DNA from: Paraburkholderia panacisoli
GTDB lineage: Bacteria > Pseudomonadota > Gammaproteobacteria > Burkholderiales > Burkholderiaceae
Assembly (NCBI RefSeq): GCF_008369935.1
Contig: NZ_VTUZ01000046.1
Coordinates: forward strand, 1 to 64,000
DNA length: 64,000 bases
Direction: 5' to 3'
This document shows, piece by piece, positions 32,829-41,105 of this stretch (positions are counted from its first letter, which is position 1; each line of letters starts with the position of its first letter). Below the pieces are notes generated by a model. That model did not search any database, was not told the DNA's origin, and was given only the letters and a program-made list of their open reading frames with translations. The position numbers were made by a program, and so were the translations under genes.

Positions 32829-33560
32829 GGGGAGCGTTAAAAACCTTGGGGTTGTAACTCCGATGCCAACCCGAACTGCTCCAGTAACTCGGAAGCTTCA
32901 CGCGACAATGGTTTCCTTGCTGGCTCGTATCTCGCGAGTCGTTCAACAAGGTCACCGTTGATCACAGCACATCGGACCTGGGCAAGCAGATGAGCTCCGA
33001 TCGGCGACCAGCGCATTTGTTGACGCTTGCACATGCGCTGATTTAGTACCTGATTGACTGCAGACTCGTCCGCGGCGGTCGAGATAGATTTGCCGCAACG
33101 ATGTCGCGTACCGTAGTTCATCGTCGACCCGCCATTCGCTTCGACGTATTCAACAAGTTCTCGAGTCCGGTAGTCAAGCTGCGCCAGACTCTCTGCAATG
33201 CCCGGCGTTTCAGGCCCGATCACCCGACAGAGAATCAGGATGCTCTGCATCCGGCTTTCGCCTTCTCGAGCTTCGCGTGCCAGAAGGACCAGCGCAGCTT
33301 GTCAATACAGGAGATCAGCACACGTCGGGCTGCCTTTTCCGTTTCCGTCCGCGCACCCATGCCCTTGATGATCTGCTCGAGATGCCTCACCCTCATTGAT
33401 ATATGGAACCAGTCCAGGACAGGTGTAGAAGAAAACGGCAATCGACAAGCGATTGACTGTAGGCCATTTCCACCATCGGTGATGACCGACAGTTTCGGTC
33501 GATCGCTTCCGGACGTGGCTTTTACAAGGGTGGTAACCCCAAGGTTTTTAACGCTCCCCA
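32829..33560 (-). mobile_element. internally deleted ISKra4-type element with perfect inverted repeats
   Basis: A 732-bp element with perfect 25-bp terminal inverted repeats: left 32829-32853 (starts GGGGAGCGTTAAAAACCTTG), right 33536-33560 (ends CAAGGTTTTTAACGCTCCCC). Inside are C-terminal transposase pieces in two frames: PKLSVITDGGNGLQSIACRL, VLDWFHISMRVRHLEQIIKG, EYVEANGGSTMNYGTRH, and NQRMCKRQQMRWSPIGAHLL followed by AQVRCAVI. The N-terminal half is missing. It looks like a non-autonomous derivative of the element whose other remnant is at 20600-21652. Confidence 0.75.
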
Positions 33561-33872
33561 TTGAAGTGGGCTGGATTCTACGTCAGCAATGTGATGGCGG
33601 ATTGCTGACGGTGGCGGCGCGAAGCAGCGGGACGGCAGCTTCCAGCGTCAGTGAACTCACACTTCCAACCAGGTGTGCGCTGCCGCCAGTCAGCGGTCTG
33701 CATGCCCCATCTTCATGACATGTTTTCCGGGGCCGCCAGTGCAACGCAGGGTGACGCGACGCAAAGCGCGGCGGAGATCGTGAAGTGGGCCCGTCTGTTG
33801 AATGAATATCGCATTGGTCTCTCTCCGGTCATCGGATGTTGTAGGTGAAACGCTGTATTTAAGGAGGATCGA
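33561..33872. other. intergenic region
   Basis: Nothing coding is seen between the deleted IS and the end of the citrulline-hydrolase gene. Confidence 0.35.
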
Positions 33873-34811
33873 TTACACGCGTTGGCGTCGCGCGAGATGG
33901 ATGCCGGCAAGCATGCAGCGCACGGAGCCGCCGGCCATTTCAATGGTGGGTACCCGAAGTGGCAGCAGGCGCGCGGATCGCTCAATCTGTGCACGTTGTT
34001 GTGGTCTCAGACTTTCAGCCCCGCGTTCGGACAACGCAAGCACACGGCCGTTGCTTCCGGTGAGTTCGAGTGTGTTGCCGGCAAAGCTGTCGATCTGTTC
34101 GTGATCGAGAGCGATTACGGTCCGTCCACTTTCGAGCAGTCGCCGCTGAACTTCCTCCCGACGGGACGCATTGGAAATCAAGTCGAGCCCCACGAGCGCA
34201 AATTCGGTGCCGATACTCATCATGACGTTGGTGTGGTAGACGGCACTGCCTGAGCGATCAGCCGTGTCGAAACACATGGGCTCGAAGTTGAAATGCGTAC
34301 AGAAGCGCTCGAGGGCAACGGGGTCGGCGCGACGCGAACGCGCGGTGTAGGCGACGCGAGCGACGTGGTCGAGCACCATGGCGCCAGTGCCCTCCAGGAA
34401 AACACCGTCGTACTCGAGACCTGAGTAGTCAATCACGTCCTGGACACGATATTCCGCTTTGAGCATCTCGACGACATCGGCACGTCGTTCGCGCCGGCGG
34501 TTCGCGCAATGCATCGGATAGAGCGCGATATGACCGCCCGCATGAGTTGAGAGCCAGTTGTTCGGAAACACGGAGTCGGGCGTCTGGCGTTCTCCGTGAT
34601 CGTCAAAAACGTGGGTGCGGATTCCGGCTTTCTCCAAAGCTGCCGCCGCCGCCGTGACCTCGTTTCGCGCAGCGGTGGCCAGCGCCGCATGATCCTGCAC
34701 GTGCTCGGCCCGCTGAAAGGCGTTATCAGCCGCCGTTTCGGGATTGGGGTGAAAACAGTGCGGCCGGATCACGATGACAGCGCTGGGCGCCTGAATCGAA
34801 ATAGTGCTCAT
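33873..34811 (-). CDS. ctlX: amidinotransferase-family citrulline/arginine hydrolase (CtlX-like)
   Basis: A 312-residue member of the guanidino-group-modifying superfamily, close to the citrulline-utilization hydrolases that turn citrulline into ornithine. It has SVFPNNWLSTHAGGHIALYP near residue 80, LEYDGVFLEGTGAMVLDHVA near 130, VYHTNVMMSIGTEFALVGLD near 195 with the catalytic His, and the C-terminal nucleophile Cys in EMAGGSVRCMLAGIHL near 298. Length is typical. It lies 58 bases downstream of the ornithine cyclodeaminase gene on the same strand, so the two would make proline from citrulline. Arginine deiminase activity cannot be excluded. Confidence 0.82.
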   Translation of the reverse strand: MSTISIQAPSAVIVIRPHCFHPNPETAADNAFQRAEHVQDHAALATAARNEVTAAAAALEKAGIRTHVFDDHGERQTPDSVFPNNWLSTHAGGHIALYPMHCANRRRERRADVVEMLKAEYRVQDVIDYSGLEYDGVFLEGTGAMVLDHVARVAYTARSRRADPVALERFCTHFNFEPMCFDTADRSGSAVYHTNVMMSIGTEFALVGLDLISNASRREEVQRRLLESGRTVIALDHEQIDSFAGNTLELTGSNGRVLALSERGAESLRPQQRAQIERSARLLPLRVPTIEMAGGSVRCMLAGIHLARRQRV

Positions 34812-34869
34812 GTCGGTGACGGTATGACGAGTGCGTTGTGTATGTCGTTTCGAGTTTCGACGACGCTTC

Positions 34870-35946
34870 TTATTGACTCAGTGCCATGGCCTCGTTATTG
34901 AGCGCAAGGGGGACATTCTCGGGCGCGTTCCATATTGCCAGCGTATCGAACAGGTTTTTGGGGTTCACAGAAGGCGGGATTAACGCGACCTGTGTGCCGA
35001 CTTTCCGGCTCTGCGCGAGACTATGCAGATAGCGGAGCGCGGAATAATCTTCGAGCGCGAAGCCCACCGAGTCGAACACCGTGACCTGGTCGGGGCGTTC
35101 CCGGCCGGCCGCTTCGCCCCGAAGCACACGCCAGAGTTCGATTACGGGGAAGTCGCCCGGCAGTTGCTGGATGTCCCCTTCGATGCGGGTCTGGGGCTCA
35201 AACTCGACAAATACGGTCGCCGCGCGCAGCACGTCTGCGTGCAGTTCTGTCTTTCCAGGGCAGTCGCCTCCGACCGCGTTGAAGTGCATGCCCGGCTCGA
35301 TCATGTCGGGCGTGATGATCGTCGCGTACGCCTTGTCGGCAGTGACGGTCGTGACGATGTCGGCGCCACGCACGGCGTCAGCCGTCGAGCTTGCGCGCAC
35401 CACTCGCAGCTGCGGGTACCCCGCAAGATTGGCAATCAGCTTGTCGGTCGCGCGAGGATCGACGTCGAACACGCGGATCTCGTCGATGCCGAGGATGGTG
35501 TGAAACGCAATCGCCTGGAATTCGCTCTGCGCCCCGTTGCCGATCAAAGCCATGGTGCGAGAGTCGAGCCGTGCGAGCACTTTCGCAACCATCGCCGACA
35601 TTGCGGCGGTGCGCAACGCGGTCGTCAGGGTCAGCTCGGATAAGAAAGTCGGGTAGCCCGTGTCGACATTCGCCAACGCGCCAAAAGCCATCACGGTATG
35701 GATGCCGCGATCCGCATTGACCGGATGGCCGTTCACGTACTTGAAGGCGAACAGGTTTGAATCCGCGACGGGCATCAACTCGATGACGCCCACTCTCGAA
35801 TGACAGGCAACGCGTGGCGATTTGTCGAACTCCTGCCATCGAAGGTAATCGGCGCGAATCGTGTCGGCGAGCTCCCTCAGGAAGCGCGGGACGCCGATGT
35901 CCGCGATGAGTCGATAGGTTGCGGGTACGTCTAGAAAGCAGGTCAT
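34870..35946 (-). CDS. ocd: ornithine cyclodeaminase
   Basis: A 358-residue enzyme of the ornithine cyclodeaminase/mu-crystallin family that converts L-ornithine to L-proline and ammonia with bound NAD. Family segments are FDKSPRVACHSRVGVIELMP near residue 42, FAFKYVNGHPVNADRGIHTV near 66, DTGYPTFLSELTLTTALRTA, GNGAQSEFQAIAFHTILGID (NAD-binding) near 137 and the catalytic Asp in MHFNAVGGDCPGKTELHADV near 222. The ATG at 35946 follows GGGAGACTC; a longer reading would add 20 residues without support. It is divergent from an Lrp/AsnC regulator. Confidence 0.93.
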   Translation of the reverse strand: MTCFLDVPATYRLIADIGVPRFLRELADTIRADYLRWQEFDKSPRVACHSRVGVIELMPVADSNLFAFKYVNGHPVNADRGIHTVMAFGALANVDTGYPTFLSELTLTTALRTAAMSAMVAKVLARLDSRTMALIGNGAQSEFQAIAFHTILGIDEIRVFDVDPRATDKLIANLAGYPQLRVVRASSTADAVRGADIVTTVTADKAYATIITPDMIEPGMHFNAVGGDCPGKTELHADVLRAATVFVEFEPQTRIEGDIQQLPGDFPVIELWRVLRGEAAGRERPDQVTVFDSVGFALEDYSALRYLHSLAQSRKVGTQVALIPPSVNPKNLFDTLAIWNAPENVPLALNNEAMALSQ

Positions 35947-36058
35947 TGCTGAGTCTCCCAGGTTATTGGTGGCCGCTCTGGCGAAAACGCTGGAGAGATT
36001 ATTCACCGGCCTCCAGCCAACAAAAAGATGGCAAAGTTTGCGCTTTTGGTGGGTTGCA

Positions 36059-36097
36059 TAGCAAAATGCTAGCTATTGGTGACAATTTGCTAAATTG
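36059..36097. promoter_or_regulatory. twin palindromes between ocd and lrp-type gene
   Basis: TAGCAAAATGCTA (36059-36071) and CAATTTGCTAAATTG (36083-36097) are both perfect inverted repeats. They lie in the 185-bp gap between the divergent ocd and Lrp/AsnC genes and are the natural candidates for binding by that regulator. Shared TTTGCTA-like half-sites support one protein binding both. Confidence 0.6.
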
Positions 36098-36131
36098 ACG
36101 GCGGCTTGTCCCCGCCGTCGCATTCAAATCG

Positions 36132-36572
36132 GTGGGGAAGGTGATCAATCTCGATGATGTCGACAAGCAGTTGCTTGCGCTGTTGCGGCAGGACGCCCGC
36201 ACATCCGTGGTGACGCTTGCAAAGCACTTGCGAGTCGCACGCGCAACGGTGCAAAACCGTATAACCCGGCTCGAGCAAAGCGGGGTAATCGTCGGTTATA
36301 CCGTGCGACTGAAACCGGCGGCAGAGCCGCATCAGATTCGCGCGTTGATGACGATCGCCGTTGAAGGTAATCGAGCGAAAGAAGTGATGACGGTGCTGCG
36401 CGGACACCCTAACGTGGCGACGATCCATAGCACCAATGGACGTTGGGACATGATCGCGGAGTTGCGTGCCGACACGCTGGAGAACTTCGATCGCGTGCTC
36501 GGGGCGATCCGGTTGATTGACGGAATCGCCAATACAGAAACAAGCATCCTGCTTTCTACCCACAAGCTCTAA
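36132..36572 (+). CDS. Lrp/AsnC-family transcriptional regulator
   Basis: A 146-residue regulator. The N-terminal helix-turn-helix is visible as VINLDDVDKQLLALLRQDAR and VTLAKHLRVARATVQNRITR near residue 40. The C-terminal RAM domain, which binds amino acids and oligomerises, carries VMTVLRGHPNVATIHSTNGR and WDMIAELRADTLENFDRVLG. Two GTG starts (36132 and 36141) are possible. Being divergent from ocd, it likely controls ornithine/citrulline degradation and may respond to one of these amino acids; this is inferred from position. Confidence 0.88.
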   Translation: MGKVINLDDVDKQLLALLRQDARTSVVTLAKHLRVARATVQNRITRLEQSGVIVGYTVRLKPAAEPHQIRALMTIAVEGNRAKEVMTVLRGHPNVATIHSTNGRWDMIAELRADTLENFDRVLGAIRLIDGIANTETSILLSTHKL

Positions 36573-37059
36573 GCAAGCAGCGCGCGATTGCCAGACCAGT
36601 GGTAAGGAGAAAGCTTCCGAAGCTCCCCGTCGCAACTTGACTCACCGAATGAAAGACTTACACGTTGCTCTGGGGAACAATTCTCCGCAAAACCTTTTGG
36701 CGGCGAAGCCGTTCTCGACTCTTGGCGCCGGTGATTCGACCCGCCGTGAGTGGAAACAAAATTACGCGAACCAACGATCACCGCATGGTTGCTCGCGCGG
36801 GTTAGCTTCCGACGCGTTGTCTGCAATGTGTACACGAATGGCAGCCCTCTAGAAAAGATTCGCTGATTGCCCGTCATCAAGCTTTGTTCAATTTTCGACG
36901 GTTGGCCATGCCGGTTACGCTTCAAGCGAACACACTACGTGTTCACACAGACGCTGGCCAAACACTGATTTGCAGAGCACCGGAGTCGGTGACAACACGA
37001 TCAGCTTAGTCGACCCGCGCTCAGCGATGGCAGAGCGCTCTGCAATCATTCGCCTAGCT
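36573..37059. other. intergenic region before the LysR-regulated operon
   Basis: No gene seen over about 490 bases. The promoter/operator of the next operon begins at 37060. Confidence 0.4.
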
Positions 37060-37117
37060 AATACTCAAGATTAGAAAACAGACTTTTACTTATTGTTTTT
37101 GGCTTCCGATAAAGGCA
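37060..37117 (+). promoter_or_regulatory. LysR-regulon promoter/operator, copy upstream of MHS transporter
   Basis: An ungapped match to 42099-42156 with about 12 differences in 58 bases. Shared blocks are ATACT, GATTAGAA, TTTTACT, TTTTTGG and CCGATAAAGGCA. TTTACT (37085-37090) and GATAAA (37108-37113), 17 bp apart, fit a sigma-70 -35/-10 pair. GATTAG at 37069-37074 is a likely operator half-site upstream of it. Confidence 0.72.
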
Positions 37118-37180
37118 ACCAGGCCATGCGCGCAATGGCTGCGTTCAACACCGACCCCGCCGTGCCTCAGGAGAAGCCCC

Positions 37181-38533
37181 ATGACTGCCTACCGCCCCGC
37201 GAACACGCCACCCGCGCCGGACGACTCGCCCAGCGACATGAAGAAAATCGCCGTCGCGAGCGTGATCGGCACGACCGTCGAGTGGTACGACCTGTTTGTC
37301 TTTGCGACGGCCTCCGCGCTTGTTTTCAACAAGGTATTTTTCCCAGGTTTCGTGCCGCTGATCGGCACGCTGCTCGCCTTCGGCACCTTCGCCTCCGCCT
37401 ATCTGGCGCGCATTGTCGGCGCCGCGCTGTTCGGCCATTTCGGCGACCGGCTCGGACGCAAGGCCATGCTGCTCGTGTCTCTCGTCATCATGGGGTTCGC
37501 CACGTTCGCGATCGGGCTGCTGCCGAACTATGCGTCGATCGGTATCTGGGCGCCTATCCTGCTCCTGACGCTGCGCATCGTTCAGGGCCTGGCGCTCGGC
37601 GGCGAATGGGGCGGCGCCGTGCTGATGGCGGTAGAGCATGCACCTGAAAACAAACGCGGGCTGTATGGCTCGTGGGTGCAGATCGGCGTTCCTGCGGGCA
37701 CCCTGATCGCGAACCTGGCGTTTCTGCTCTGCAACGCCGTCATGACGAACGACGCCCTGCTTTCGTGGGGCTGGCGTATTCCGTTCCTCGCCAGCGCGTT
37801 GCTTGTCGGCGTCGGACTTTATATCCGCCTGAATACGTCCGAGACGCCGTCGTTCCGCAAGGTCAAGGAAGCGTCCGCGCAGGTCAAGCTGCCGATCGCT
37901 GACGTCCTCACGCGTTATTGGAAGCAGGTGCTGCTCGGCGGCATCGCCACCATGTCGACCGGCACCTCGTTCAATCTGATTGTCGCGTTCGGCCTCACAT
38001 ACGGCACGCAGACGCTCGGCTTTTCGCGCAACGTCATGCTCTGCATTGCCCTGATCGCCTGCGCGCTGTGCATCGTGCTGCTGCCCGCCTTCGGCAGGCT
38101 GTCCGACGTGGTGGGACGCAAGCCGGTGATCATTGGCGGCATCGTGGCTGAAGCGCTGCTTGCGTTTCCGCTCTTCTGGCTGCTCGACACCCGCGAGTTT
38201 TCCTTCGCGCTACTCGGCTATCTGCTGATGATGACCGCCTTCGCCGCCAACTATGGACCGATCGCCACGTTCCTCGCCGAACTCTTCGGCACCGAGGTGC
38301 GCTATTCCGGGCTGTCCGTCAGCTACATGCTGTCCGGACTGCTCGGCAGCGCCGCCACGCCCATCGTAACAACGGCGCTGCTATCCGCCACGGGGCGCGG
38401 TTCGTCGGTCGCCTGGTACATGATCGGCTCGGCGGCGGTGTCCGCGATCGCCCTCCTGCTATTGGCCGAAACGCTGCGCAGGGATGTCTCGTCCACTGCG
38501 CGCACCCGCGCCGCCACGGCCAGCCTGTCGTAA
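37181..38533 (+). CDS. MHS-family MFS transporter
   Basis: A 450-residue inner-membrane metabolite:H+ symporter with about 12 membrane segments. It has VIGTTVEWYDLFVFATASAL near residue 30, the loop motif GHFGDRLGRKAMLL near 86, RIVQGLALGGEWGGAVLMAV near 128 and LSDVVGRKPVII near 305. The VEWYD and GGEWGGA forms are the standard ones of the MHS branch (shikimate, proline, ketoglutarate transporters), not the citrate form seen at 12220. It is the first gene behind a promoter box shared with 42205 and leads a four-gene run, so it probably imports the acid degraded by that pathway. Confidence 0.88.
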   Translation: MTAYRPANTPPAPDDSPSDMKKIAVASVIGTTVEWYDLFVFATASALVFNKVFFPGFVPLIGTLLAFGTFASAYLARIVGAALFGHFGDRLGRKAMLLVSLVIMGFATFAIGLLPNYASIGIWAPILLLTLRIVQGLALGGEWGGAVLMAVEHAPENKRGLYGSWVQIGVPAGTLIANLAFLLCNAVMTNDALLSWGWRIPFLASALLVGVGLYIRLNTSETPSFRKVKEASAQVKLPIADVLTRYWKQVLLGGIATMSTGTSFNLIVAFGLTYGTQTLGFSRNVMLCIALIACALCIVLLPAFGRLSDVVGRKPVIIGGIVAEALLAFPLFWLLDTREFSFALLGYLLMMTAFAANYGPIATFLAELFGTEVRYSGLSVSYMLSGLLGSAATPIVTTALLSATGRGSSVAWYMIGSAAVSAIALLLLAETLRRDVSSTARTRAATASLS

Positions 38534-38557
38534 ACGTTCGATACTGGAATCAACAAC

Positions 38558-39217
38558 ATGCACGCTCCACTCGACAGCACCTTGCTGCGCAAGCTACAAA
38601 CCGTCAGCTTTCCAACGCTCGGCCACTTTCTCGAACAGGGCTTCGCGGACCACCATATCCGCGCGTTCGTGCCCAATGTGAAAGTGATCGGGCGAGCGGC
38701 AACGCTCAAACTCGGTTCGCCCGATGCCGTCGCGGTGAACCGTGCGCTCTCGCAACTTAATCCCGGTGACGTCCTCGTGATCGACATGAACGGCGACCAC
38801 GCTCATGCCCCGGTCGGCGCGGTCACTGCGTGCGCCGCGCTGAACGCCGGCGCGAGCGGGATCGTTGTCGACGGCGTGGTGACGGATCTGCCCGAGTTGC
38901 AACGCACGCGCCTGCCTGTCTTCGCGCGCGGCACGACCTTGCTGACGACAAAAAAGCTCGATGCCGGCACCGGCGTCTTCATGGAGCCCGTCATGTGCGC
39001 GGGCGTGCTGGTGCGGCCCGGCGACATCGTCCTCGCCGACGATAACGGCGTATTGTTTACCGACGCCGCGACGCTCGCGGACGTGATCGCCATGGCGCTC
39101 GCGTCGGATCTCGCGGAACCCGCGACACTAGCCCGCCTCAACGCCGGCGAGCCCCTTCGCGACGTCCTTCAGTGCGCCGGGCAAGCCAGTACTCACGATG
39201 CTAATGGTCAGCATTAG
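38558..39217 (+). CDS. RraA-family protein (aldolase/decarboxylase-like)
   Basis: A 219-residue RraA-like protein. Members include 4-hydroxy-4-methyl-2-oxoglutarate aldolase/oxaloacetate decarboxylase and the RNase E regulator RraA. The core is visible: NPGDVLVIDMNGDHAHAPVG near residue 68 and AALNAGASGIVVDGVVTDL near 95. Active aldolases of this fold have Arg-Asp after the V-x-DG segment; here it reads VVTD, so the Arg is missing while the metal-binding Asp is kept. It may therefore be a different lyase. It follows the transporter by 24 bases and precedes a class II aldolase. A role on a keto acid intermediate is inferred from context. Confidence 0.78.
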   Translation: MHAPLDSTLLRKLQTVSFPTLGHFLEQGFADHHIRAFVPNVKVIGRAATLKLGSPDAVAVNRALSQLNPGDVLVIDMNGDHAHAPVGAVTACAALNAGASGIVVDGVVTDLPELQRTRLPVFARGTTLLTTKKLDAGTGVFMEPVMCAGVLVRPGDIVLADDNGVLFTDAATLADVIAMALASDLAEPATLARLNAGEPLRDVLQCAGQASTHDANGQH

Positions 39218-39297
39218 AACGATGAAATTGACGTGTCCTTTCACGTCGGCGAACACTACGCACACCACAGCAAGTGCGAACCTCGGAGCCTTTTGAA

Positions 39298-40113
39298 ATG
39301 CAAACGATGCAATTACCCGATCCTGCGCTGGAATCGCACGCGGCACGCAGCGCGTGGTCCGACAGCGAGCGGCATGTGCGGGAAGAGCTGGCCGCGCTTT
39401 ACCGGCTCGTCGCGCATTTCCGCATGACGGACATGATCGACACACACATTACCGCCCGTCTGCCGAGCGCGCCGGGTGAGCCAGCCGCGTTCCTGATCAA
39501 TCGCTATGGCGTCCTGTTCCACGAGATGCACGCTTCGGATCTGGTGAAGATCGATCATCAGGGCAAGGTCATCGACGAGCGCGCGCACACCCAGCCCGGG
39601 TTGTTCCGCGTGAACGCCGCGGGGTTCACGATCCACTCGGCCATTCATGCCGCGCGGGACGACCTGCATTTCGTGATCCATACGCACACGGCCGCCGGAA
39701 CCGCTGTATCCGCCCAGGAACAAGGCCTGCTGCCGATCAGCCAGCATGCGTTGAAGTTCTACGGCAAGCTCGGCTACCACGATTACGAAGGCATCGCGCT
39801 GGAACTCGGCGAACGCGAACGTCTGGTCCGCGATCTCGGCACCTGCAAGGCAATGATCCTGCGCAATCACGGGTTGCTGGCCGCCGGCACTACGGCCGCC
39901 GAAGCGTTCCATGAGATCTACTTCCTCGAACGTGCCTGCCAGGCGCAGATCCAGGCGCTGGCAGGCGGCAGCGCATTGCGCATCCCGCCGCGCGAAGTCT
40001 GTGAACTGACCGCGAGCCAGTTCAATCGCGAGGATTCGGCGGAAATCGCGGAGCTGGCGTGGCAAGCCGCGCTTCGTCTGATCGACGACCCGAAATCCGA
40101 TTACCGCAGCTAG
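39298..40113 (+). CDS. class II aldolase/adducin family protein
   Basis: A 271-residue zinc-dependent aldolase-type protein (AraD/FucA fold). It has YRLVAHFRMTDMIDTHITAR near residue 35, NRYGVLFHEMHASDLVKID near 68, the metal His pair in FVIHTHTAAGTAVSAQEQGL near 125, and the third His in MILRNHGLLAAGTTAAEAFH near 188. It lies in the operon after the RraA-like gene; a 66-base gap separates it from the dehydrogenase gene. Such proteins cleave hydroxy- or keto-acids or sugar phosphates, or serve as decarboxylases. With two aldolase-like neighbours, one probably splits the carbon skeleton. Substrate unknown. Confidence 0.85.
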   Translation: MQTMQLPDPALESHAARSAWSDSERHVREELAALYRLVAHFRMTDMIDTHITARLPSAPGEPAAFLINRYGVLFHEMHASDLVKIDHQGKVIDERAHTQPGLFRVNAAGFTIHSAIHAARDDLHFVIHTHTAAGTAVSAQEQGLLPISQHALKFYGKLGYHDYEGIALELGERERLVRDLGTCKAMILRNHGLLAAGTTAAEAFHEIYFLERACQAQIQALAGGSALRIPPREVCELTASQFNREDSAEIAELAWQAALRLIDDPKSDYRS

Positions 40114-40178
40114 CCTCACCTCCATTGTCATCGCCTTTGCGCTCAGCGCCGATACCCGGGCTGAGCGCCGCCGACCCT

Positions 40179-41105
40179 ATGACCAAACTTGTCCTGATGA
40201 GCCGCGACTACGACATGTCGCATCTGGTGCCGCCGATTCTTCGCGCGGCCCCGGAACTCGATGTCGTCCTGCACGACGCCCGATCTCCTTGCGACGCGGA
40301 AGTCGCGGTCTGCTGGAACCCACCCGCCGGCGCCCTTGCATCGCTGCCGAAACTGCGGCTCGTCCATAGCATCGCGGCGGGCGTGGACAACATCCTGTCG
40401 GACCCGGCCCTTCCCGCCGTCCCGCTGTGCCGCGTCGTCGATCCGCAACACGCGCGCGGCATGAGTGAATTCGTCACGTGGGGCGTACTGCACTACCATC
40501 GCCAGCTCGACCGTGTGATGGCGAATCAACGCCTCGAACGCTGGTTCCGTCACGATCAGCGCGATCCCTCCGGCTGCTCGGTGGGCATCATGGGACTCGG
40601 TGAAATCGGCAGCCGCGTCGCCACCGACCTGCAGCGGCTTGGCTTCACCGTACGCGGCTGGGCGCGCAACACGCGCGAGCTGCCCGGTGTCGCAACCTAC
40701 GCCGGCCCGCAAGGATTCAGGCCTTTCCTGCAAGGTACGGACATCCTCGTCTGCCTGTTGCCGCTGACGGACGAAACACGCTGGATTCTCAACGCCGCCA
40801 CGTTCGAGCACTTGCCGCCTGGGGCGAAACTCATTCACGTCGGGCGCGGGGAGCACCTCGTGCACCTCGACCTGATCACGGCGCTGACCAGCGGACAGAT
40901 CGGCGGCGCCATCGTCGACGTATTTCCGGCCGAGCCTTTGCCCGCCGGCGACGCCTTGTGGCGCGCGCCGAATCTGATCGTCACGCCGCACATGGCGTCG
41001 GTGGCAAGTTCGGAGACGATCGGCATGCAGGTCGCGCACAACGCTCGCCTGCTGACGCGCGGCGAGCCGTTGCAAAACGTGGTCGACGTATCGCGTGGCT
41101 ACTGA
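40179..41105 (+). CDS. D-isomer-specific 2-hydroxyacid dehydrogenase (GhrA-like)
   Basis: A 308-residue NAD(P)-dependent dehydrogenase resembling glyoxylate/hydroxypyruvate reductase A. The Rossmann motif is SVGIMGLGEIGSRVATDLQR near residue 135, the substrate Arg is near 228 in VGRGEHLVHLDL, and the catalytic Glu and His are in DVFPAEPLPAGDALW and VTPHMASVASS. The ATG at 40179 is chosen by homology; the longer frame adds unrelated residues. It ends tail to tail with the LysR gene, overlapping by 7 bases. It could reduce the 2-oxo acid made by the aldolases or the CitE-like protein. Confidence 0.85.
   Translation: MTKLVLMSRDYDMSHLVPPILRAAPELDVVLHDARSPCDAEVAVCWNPPAGALASLPKLRLVHSIAAGVDNILSDPALPAVPLCRVVDPQHARGMSEFVTWGVLHYHRQLDRVMANQRLERWFRHDQRDPSGCSVGIMGLGEIGSRVATDLQRLGFTVRGWARNTRELPGVATYAGPQGFRPFLQGTDILVCLLPLTDETRWILNAATFEHLPPGAKLIHVGRGEHLVHLDLITALTSGQIGGAIVDVFPAEPLPAGDALWRAPNLIVTPHMASVASSETIGMQVAHNARLLTRGEPLQNVVDVSRGY

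Noticed and set aside
40059..40178. longer start for the 2-hydroxyacid dehydrogenase
   Set aside because: It overlaps the preceding aldolase gene and adds a Pro/Ser-rich stretch foreign to the family.
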